A stretch of DNA of 64,000 nucleotides from Siphonodentalium dalli (taxonomy: Eukaryota; Mollusca; Scaphopoda; Gadilida; Siphonodentaliidae), in the NCBI GenBank assembly GCA_032622095.1, contig CP136064.1, positions 129,135,605 through 129,199,604 on the forward strand. The letters are read 5' to 3'. Of the stretch, positions 57,587-64,000 are shown piece after piece. The position numbers were made by a program, and so were the translations under genes. The first letter of the stretch is position 1; the number at the start of each line of letters is the position of its first letter. A model generated the notes under the pieces. It saw nothing but the letters and a program-made list of their open reading frames with translations, searched no databases and was not told the origin of the DNA.

Positions 57587-58675
57587 CTGCAAAATATTAA
57601 ACATATTACTAGTACTTATGCTATAACTAAGCTATAATAGCAACATGATTTTTTTCATCTACTACTATTTTTAATTATTTACATGCAATATAGTACACAT
57701 TTTGCTGAGACTCAAAATTATTATAAAAAAAATATATACTGGTATGGTCAAACATGAATAGCCATACTGACATACAGACAACAACAAATAATATGCACTA
57801 GTAATATTAACCCTCAGGCTCCGTTGCTCCCCAGACAACTCAGATTTTCCCGTTTGACACAAAACACCTCACGCAAACAAAATATATCTGCCTCATATAG
57901 ATGATTTTGGTACTAAAATGACCACAATAATATAGCCGAAACATCGGAATAAAAAAATTAGACATGAGGCAGCAAACTTCTTCAATGTTGATGTAACCGT
58001 GCACGAGGGGGGGGGGGTGTGATTACTAGTACCTCACGAAACTTATTTGGAACAAATAAAACTATCGTCATCAACTTATATTGACATATATGTGTGAAGG
58101 AGATACCTGTTTTATCATTAATGTAAATAAACCCCTTAAATGTATGTAGTACAGACTGACCAACTTGTCAGATCATGGGACGGTATAGCCAAGTTTGGCA
58201 ATTTATGGTAAAAGGTCCACCCAGGCAAATCACATCGACCCATTGTGTTAATTTTGGTATCAACATGAGCGTAAATATATCCCCGACGAAATTAGTTAAT
58301 AAAATGCGACATGAGCCAGCAAACTTCGACACAAAATTGATGTAACCTGTTACGGGGGGTGTTTGTTGACATCAGAGTTTCCAAATATCCAAGCTACAAA
58401 AACATGATTTTGCACTATTTAACTTATTGCCGTTGATCGGGGTTAGTCGATTCCTGTGAAAAACACTCTATTCTATTTGATTGAGTAGTTGTCAAAGTTA
58501 TATAATTGCGTCTTGTATTATTAAATTAAGAAAAACGTACCGATGTTGAAATGTGCTTTTCTATTTTAAAACAATGTCTCACAAACCGGAAACACAATTC
58601 AAAATTCCACTTTCTGTTTAGCCTATCCCTGTCCCTACGGGCGAGTAGCTGGAGTTGGGACAGGGTACCAGTCTA

Positions 58676-59012
58676 ACCCGACTTCGTCCGCGCTTTGACC
58701 TTGAATTGACCATTTTGAAGGTCAAGGTCAGTTCGGGGTCACAATTTGACCCGTCGAAAACACTCCCCCGATAAAAGCATCCGTAGGTATCATATTTCGT
58801 CGAAATCCGTTAATTGTTTAATTTATTTTGAGTTAATTCTGCCTTTTTAATCAAGAGACATGATGGTAGCGTCCCGTGATGGTACCCGTCCCTAAAATAG
58901 GTACGTTTGTGGGTACCCGTTTCAATGTGAAGATCACCTCGGGCGGAAAGCCCTAAGTACGTCACGCAACACGCTCATGTCTGGATGCAGTCTTACACGC
59001 ACACGCCCAGAT
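58676..59012 (+). mobile_element. CTAG element, continuation after the 4.5-kb insertion
   Basis: It begins with the duplicated ACCCGACTT, then CGTCCGCGC completes the stem-loop. TGACCTTGA and TCAAGGTCA sites, 'TTTTTAATCAAGAGA', 'GGTACCCGTTTCAA' and 'CGGGCGGAAAG' follow in the order seen in the 12.7-33.6 kb array. It breaks off after 'CACGCCCAGATGTAA'. Confidence 0.75.
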
Positions 59013-59429
59013 GTAACAAGAAAACCATAGTCAGAAATGGTAACGCCACCAAGATTATAGTATTACATATAAATAGAAATTATAAACAATACATAAAATA
59101 TTTTGATAACAATTGCGTTTAAACAAGTAATCCTTCAAATTATTACTAACAAAGCAAGTAAATGACTGTGGGGTCACTCAACAGATTATAAAGACTTGGA
59201 CTTAGTATACTGTAAATACTGGGACTGTATATTTTTAAATTTTAGTCTAAAATTTAAATGAAATAATTAAAAGATAAAATTTAGCAAGTAGTAAAAGTTA
59301 ATTTTATCATTTAATTTTTTTTTTTGGTTAAATAAAGGAATAATTTAAATGTAAAATTTGGTTTAAAAAAAAATGATTGACCGTGGCTCTTCCAATAATT
59401 GCGCGACTGACCTGGTCAATTGTTCTTAA

Positions 59430-59645
59430 GAAGTTGTTTTGAGAATTACTATGGAGGGACATAGTTATGGCTGTGGCTTCGCGAGTAATTGACTTGGTGA
59501 CGTGATGTTAACAATCTGAACTCCAGTAAACCAAGGACGCTCCATACCAAATATAAGGTAAATAAATAATTCTTTATAAGTTGTTTTAATATTTACTATG
59601 GAGGGAAAGAATTGTGGTGCTGGCTTCGCAACTATTTGACCCCAT
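59430..59645. repeat. Diverged direct repeat, about 148-bp spacing
   Basis: 'AAGTTGTTTT', 'TTACTATGGAGGGA' and 'TGGCTTCGC' occur in order near 59430 and 59578. Confidence 0.5.
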
Positions 59646-59987
59646 TGTAACAAATATAAATATTAGTCACTCAGGCAATAGATGTATCTATTCTGTATAT
59701 TAAGTTATTGGGTCTTACGTGTCTTGAGATGTCAAAATATGTTTTGATGGACAGATCGCGCAAGCGCAAGAGACCCCGCCAATCTTATTTGTTGTGCTTC
59801 GAATTGTTGACTTATTAAATATGCACATATACTTAAGAAACAGTCGTGTGCGAAGCGCGCTCCCGTAGGTCGGTTTTTGGATGCCAGTTAATGAAAATAT
59901 CATTGAAATAATCGGTTTCCCCCCAATAAACATCCATATATTCAATATACATGTTTTTGGAGCAGAATTAGGTAGACCATATTGAAC

Positions 59988-60386
59988 GCCATAATTCTGC
60001 TGTGGTTAAGTGGTCAATTACTTTGGACATTACTGTATGTAGATGGAGTTATCATTAGACCTCACATCCTTATATGGGATACAGTAATGCCCAAAGTAAT
60101 TGACCACTTAACCACAGCAGAATTATGGGTAATTTTTCAGGATTTAAAATCCGGAAAAATTACCCACAATCTGCTGTGCTTAAGTGGTCAATTACTTTGG
60201 ACATTACTGTATGTGGATGGAGTTATCATTAGACCTCACATCCTTATATGGGCTACAGTAATGCCTAAAGTAATTGACCAATTAACCACAGCAGAATTAA
60301 GGGTAATTTTTCAGGATTTAAAATCTTGAAAAATTACCCATAATTCTGCTGTGGTTAAGTGATCAATTACTTTGGACATTACTGTA
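59988..60386. repeat. 174-bp tandem duplication carrying hairpin MITEs
   Basis: A half MITE (59988-60037) is followed by two full palindromic MITEs (60080-60211 and 60254-60386). These are separated by the repeated spacer TGGAGTTATCATTAGACCTC. The MITE ends and stems match 56806-57223, but with shorter centres. Confidence 0.8.
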
Positions 60387-60589
60387 TGTAGATGGAGTTA
60401 AGCCTCACATCAGTTTGTTGGGGATTTGGACCTTGACTTGGGACCTCTTTTTTTTTAACGCAACAAATGCGAGTACACCTTATACACAAATTTCTGATGT
60501 AGCCAGAGTTTTTATTGGATAATATTAGTTTGAAGCCTGCTTACATTTCAATATGTTGTCAGTTTTGTATTCTCTGCAGCAGCTAGAAC

Positions 60590-61490
60590 TCGGCGCGTTG
60601 AAGCAAAAGTTATAAAAGAAAAATGTGTACGTAACGAGACTATAATACAAATGAAAAAATAAATTGAGGGAGGGGTGGGCATTACAGGGAACTAAGGGTT
60701 GAACCGATATAAATCTGTAGAGCGATAACGACCAATGTTGACATATTATGCATCTCAACTCTACTGTTGCAACAAGGTTATAAAATAGGGGGGGGTGTCA
60801 GAATTTTAGTCATCTCTATATAGTGCCAGAATAGTAATTTATGGACTTCTATAGTGGTACAATACAAATTAGAATCAAATGATAAAAAATATGTATGTAA
60901 CACAACTATACCGATGAAAGTAAAAATAATAATTTAGGCCGGGATAAGATGTTGGTTTGGTTATATGGACTCGGAGAAAAAGGGGTTCGTACCGATGAAC
61001 TGACATAAATTAGTGGAGCGATGTTGCCATGTAATGCATCGCGACTGTACTAAAGCAGCAATGATATAAAATTGGGGGGGCCCGGGGGGGTCGGAAATTA
61101 TCTCTATCTCTATAGATGGCACCAGAATTATATAGAAAGGAATAGCAATTGATATACGTATACGGTATACTATAGTAATACCATAGACATATAAGTACAA
61201 GTATCACTCAATAAAATATTTCGTAACGTGACTATAGCGATGAAAAAAATAAATAAATTGGACTGGGATTAGAGATTGGGTTGGTTATATGTGGATAATT
61301 GGATATGGAATTCATACCGATGAAATGATACAAATTAGTGGAGCGATAAAGACCAATGTTGACACTTAGTCAGGCTACGCGGGGGAAATAGGGGTTGATA
61401 CGATAGACCGAAATAAATTTGTCGAGTGATAATGACCAATGTTGACGTATAAAGTAACGCGACTGTACTGTTGCACAATTATCATGTAGA
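60590..61490. repeat. About 300-bp degenerate tandem repeat
   Basis: 'AAATTAGTGGAGCGATAA', 'GACCAATGTTGAC' and 'GCGACTGTACTGTTGCA' recur around 60712, 61006, 61330 and 61415. 'ATATGTATGTAACACAACTA'-type phrases and G-runs (60787, 61075) lie between. Confidence 0.65.
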
Positions 61491-61569
61491 ACCAGTCAAA
61501 TATGGACTCTGGTGCCAATATGGAACAGCTCAGAAAACATTTGAAGGGCCCTAAAATTTATGGGATCTG

Positions 61570-61860
61570 CCATACAAATCGATTTATGTTGATAAATCTC
61601 TTATTTTTCAAAATTTTAAGCTGAGACTTGGTGTGTTTGAGTGGGATACGTATATATTCCTAAAATGATAGGATACAGCACATAATTATGTTTTAGGTGG
61701 AAGAAATGAATTTTTTTCGATGATAAAATTTAACAATAAGTTAAATTTTAATAACATGGGATTTGCAAATAAAATCGATTTATGTTGACAAAACTTATAT
61801 ATTCTTAAAATGACAGAGTCCAGCGCGTAATTATCTTTTAGATGGAAGAAATTGAATTTG
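61570..61860. repeat. About 196-bp repeat related to 24070-24729
   Basis: 'AAATCGATTTATGTTGA', 'TATATTC.TAAAATGA' and 'TTTTAG.TGGAAGAAAT' occur twice (61577 and 61773). These phrases match the 330-bp duplication inside the 21-kb array. Confidence 0.7.
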
Positions 61861-62218
61861 TTTTCGATAACCATCTACGGCCGTACTACGGCCGGGTTTA
61901 TCGAGTACGCTATTTTATAAACAAACTTTTGTCAATAGCCGTTTTGGTCAAACTAAACCTTTTTCGACCGGGAAAGCAGATCCGAATAGTAGCTAAGATG
62001 TATTTAGATAGAATTATCAAAAGAATTTGACCGATTAGGGTGCATTTTAAAAGAATCGAGTGGAGAAATCTTGGTGACATTTTCATAAAACACGCCGATA
62101 ATTCCAAAGATAAAAGATGGCGGTTACTACAAAAAAAAACAGACATGCGCACTCCAATTAAAATTACCCATAATTCAGTTCACTACACCAGGGGCTCCCA
62201 ACAGGTTATACAATATTT

Positions 62219-62479
62219 TCAGGCTATCAGATTATTTATATTTTCGACTTTAAGTTTACAATTTGAGCCTGTCCTCACTCTATCGATACGATTTATCATA
62301 AACATATTATACACCAGTGGCGTTAACTTTACAACTTCGGCATCTACGTGATTATATCGGTACGATTCAGTAAGGTACAAACAATCTCCAAGAATACATT
62401 CGCCCTGTACTCCATGCGATATAAAAAAAACAAATGCTAGAAACACCACACTAGGTGGCGTAATAATCACATTACACAC
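62219..62479 (-). CDS. Open frame with signal-peptide-like start, unassigned
   Basis: The frame has a hydrophobic N-terminus (VVFLAFVFFISHGVQG) ending in a plausible cleavage region, then ECILGDCLYLTESYRYN and VVKLTPLVYNMFMINRIDRV. The stop is at 62219-62221. The first codons overlap the end of a transposon-derived repeat, so the true start is unknown. No family is recognised. Confidence 0.25.
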   Translation of the reverse strand: MCNVIITPPSVVFLAFVFFISHGVQGECILGDCLYLTESYRYNHVDAEVVKLTPLVYNMFMINRIDRVRTGSNCKLKVENINNLIA

Positions 62480-62733
62480 ATACGCTCTTTATCGACGACA
62501 CTGCGGATACGAACGCTCTTTAACTATCAACGCGATTAACCCCACCGTGCCAATGGCGGTAATTTTTGTGACTGGGGTGGAGAATGGGTGCTCTGACGTT
62601 CTCAGAAGCGATGCAATTCCACTTCATCTGGTATTTTACCCTTAGATAGAAAGTTTGGGCTCAATCCGTCCGGCAGTTTTCGAGTTCATCGCGATCACAC
62701 ACACACGTGTACATATCTTCCAAAATATATAAT
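62456..62733 (+). mobile_element. 3' part of a CTAG element
   Basis: 'CATACGCTCTTTATC', 'AACTATCAACGCGATTAACC', 'GGGTGCTCTGA', 'TTACCCTTAGATAG', 'AAGTTTGGGCTCAATCC', a short CA tract and CCAAAATATATAATAGA occur in the array order. This is the likely end of the element begun at 54127. Confidence 0.8.
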
Positions 62734-62743
62734 AGATAAGTGT

Positions 62744-62956
62744 CTAGTGTTGGAAATTAAACAGTTTATGTTCACGCTGAAGCTCGGATATTACAGGCCA
62801 AATCCTACGAGTGGACAAATTACTGTTCAATTTCCCACACAAGACACTTATGATATTTTGTTTATCCACCGACTCGAATACTAAGAAATTTTGCGAAATA
62901 TTCAACTCAGAATGTGAATTTAACAAGAGTTCCTCCATTGGAAATGGCACATACAT
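62744..62956 (-). CDS. Unassigned short open frame
   Basis: A 70-codon frame starts MYVPFPMEELLLNSHSELN and ends EHKLFNFQH, with a balanced composition. The plus strand is also open over 60 codons here, so the strand and coding status are uncertain. No family is recognised. Confidence 0.2.
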   Translation of the reverse strand: MYVPFPMEELLLNSHSELNISQNFLVFESVDKQNIISVLCGKLNSNLSTRRIWPVISELQREHKLFNFQH

Positions 62957-63614
62957 GCGGCAAGGCGAACGTGGCGTACAGAATTATTTTTAATCTGACA
63001 TTTTATTACTATGTCATTTTCTGTCAGTTCAGAATCCGTGTGGTACCGTTCACGCACGACAACATGTCTGTGCTATAGTTGACAGGCGCCATGTTTCTAT
63101 TCTGATTCATATGAACGCATTTGTGAAGTTTAATAGCTAAAACGCAGGATCTATCGGCACACGGAAGTGTTTCCGCCATATTCAATCGGCAAAATATCCG
63201 GTTACTTTCGATTTGCTAGTTAATACATATCGCGTGTTTTCTGGTTTCCGCTTTCGAGAAATCGGCGAGGTTTGCCGAACAATGACGAGGGAATACGAAT
63301 ATACTACAACAACAATGGCAGCATTCCGTTTTTCGTGAATTGACGATATTTGCAAGGAAATGGTTTACTTGTTTAAGCTAATTCCGTAGTCGCGAATTCC
63401 TAATTACAAAAAAATAAAATGAAGTCGGAGGAAATTTTTGAAAAACGGGCGGGTTACCCTAAACACAGGTATTCTTCGTTTTGGCCTAACCGACGCAAAT
63501 CAAAATCACTCATAAAGTCACTTAAATTGTGCGATTTCAGGTTTGGACCTTCACCTACAGTGAAGTACATTATTAAAAGGTACTCAATATCCGATTAAGC
63601 ACTCTTAAATTACT
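62957..63614. other. Spacer, nothing recognised
   Basis: No frame, repeat or element end is supported. Confidence 0.3.
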
Positions 63615-64000
63615 ATTTGGCTTCAGGGGTAAAAAATAATTAAAATATTTGGTTCGAGTCGAGGAACCCATCAAACAAAGCTCAGAGTTATTAGATATTG
63701 ATTTTTGAAATTTGTAATTTTCTCGAGATATGTACCGGTACTAATAATTGCCCCTAAATTCGTAATTTTCTCGAGATGTGTACACCAGAAACACTATTCA
63801 AACAGACGAGGGTGGATAACTCTAAAATCAAGTGGTAATAATAACGCAATTTTGACCGAGAACATCCTTTTGACGGAGTGTTCTGGGCCAGAAAAAAATA
63901 GAAATAACAACACTTCAAATATCGATATCTGATCACCCTGTCAGAGCGTTGATTGGTAGGTTCCTCGACTCGAATCAATTATTTTTACCCCGAAGCAAAA
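63615..64000. repeat. Inverted-repeat element reaching the right edge
   Basis: TTTGGCTTCAGGGGTAAAAA with GGTTCGAGTCGAGGAACCCA (63615-63740) pairs with GGTTCCTCGACTCGAATCAA and TTTTACCCCGAAGC (63895-63996). The same phrase set occurs once at about 48130-48255. The right end may lie outside the window. Confidence 0.65.

Larger units (their letters stand above)
54147..58675. mobile_element. 4.5-kb MULE-like element with long inverted arms
   Basis: The arms start AGACTGGTACCCTGTCCCAA and are almost perfect complements over about 790 bp: 54147 to about 55545 (counted without a nested hAT) and about 57866 to 58674. ACCCGACTT flanks both ends (54138-54146 and 58676-58684), a 9-bp target duplication inside a CTAG element. 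Long arms plus 9-bp TSD fit Mutator-like elements. No recognisable transposase was found; the interior holds other MITEs and exon-like segments. The superfamily call is inference. Confidence 0.75.
59013..62455. other. 3.4-kb segment between two halves of a CTAG element
   Basis: Both sides carry GTAA next to CTAG-element sequence (GATGTAA at 59010, GTAATAATCACATTAC at 62459), where the array consensus is CCAGACGTAAGAATCACATTAC. The whole block may therefore be an insertion, though no clear inverted ends were found. It contains the repeats listed below and no recognised gene. Confidence 0.4.

Overview
The window is AT-rich eukaryotic DNA, most likely from an aquatic invertebrate animal. Signs of this are decayed non-LTR retrotransposons with animal-type APE endonuclease and reverse transcriptase, hairpin MITEs, TTAA-, TTA- and 8-bp-TSD DNA transposons, long runs of G or C, tandem repeat-bearing elements with CA/TA/CAGA tails, and exon-like segments with metazoan splice sites. 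There are no operons, bacterial genes, rRNA, tRNA or CRISPR arrays that I can see. I cannot name the species. No complete host gene is demonstrated; a few exon-like segments are listed with low confidence.

Layout. 0-12.6 kb: fragments of three or more non-LTR retrotransposons, a 1.41-kb PIF/Harbinger-like element with perfect 53-bp inverted ends, two long hairpins, a TTAA-flanked MITE and several short tandem arrays. 12.7-33.6 kb: one uninterrupted array of about twenty head-to-tail units of 0.6-1.4 kb, all in the same orientation. Each unit opens with a CTAG plus stem-loop motif and closes with a CA/TA or CAGA microsatellite followed by AAAATATATAGTAGA. Some units carry arrays of an exact 122-bp monomer, and blocks of 1.09, 1.19 and 1.42 kb are duplicated almost perfectly. 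The design is like tandem-repeat-bearing, microsatellite-tailed non-autonomous elements of the Helentron/pearl/DINE type, but that assignment is inference. 33.6-39.2 kb: a nearly full-length minus-strand APE-RT retrotransposon, interrupted by a 1.2-kb hAT element in its endonuclease and by a 5'-truncated plus-strand LINE at its 3' end. 39.2-47 kb: sparse sequence with a 0.8-kb inverted repeat, a hairpin, a possible first exon behind a TATA-like box, and G-rich repeats. 47.0-47.6 kb: an 11-bp-periodic self-complementary minisatellite that is open in nearly all six frames.

48-64 kb: nested inverted-repeat elements. A 2.28-kb foldback with about 1-kb arms sits inside an exon-like segment. A 4.5-kb element with arms of about 0.79 kb and a 9-bp target duplication (MULE-like) has split one copy of the CTAG element. 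It carries its own nested hAT, TTAA-flanked MITE and hairpin MITEs. The rest of the split CTAG element resumes at 58.7 kb and a matching 3' end lies at 62.5-62.7 kb.

The window therefore reads as a transposon nest in which insertion order can be worked out from target duplications and empty sites. The best candidates for something undescribed are the 21-kb same-strand array, its embedded TCAAGGTCA nuclear-receptor-type sites, and the self-complementary 11-bp satellite.
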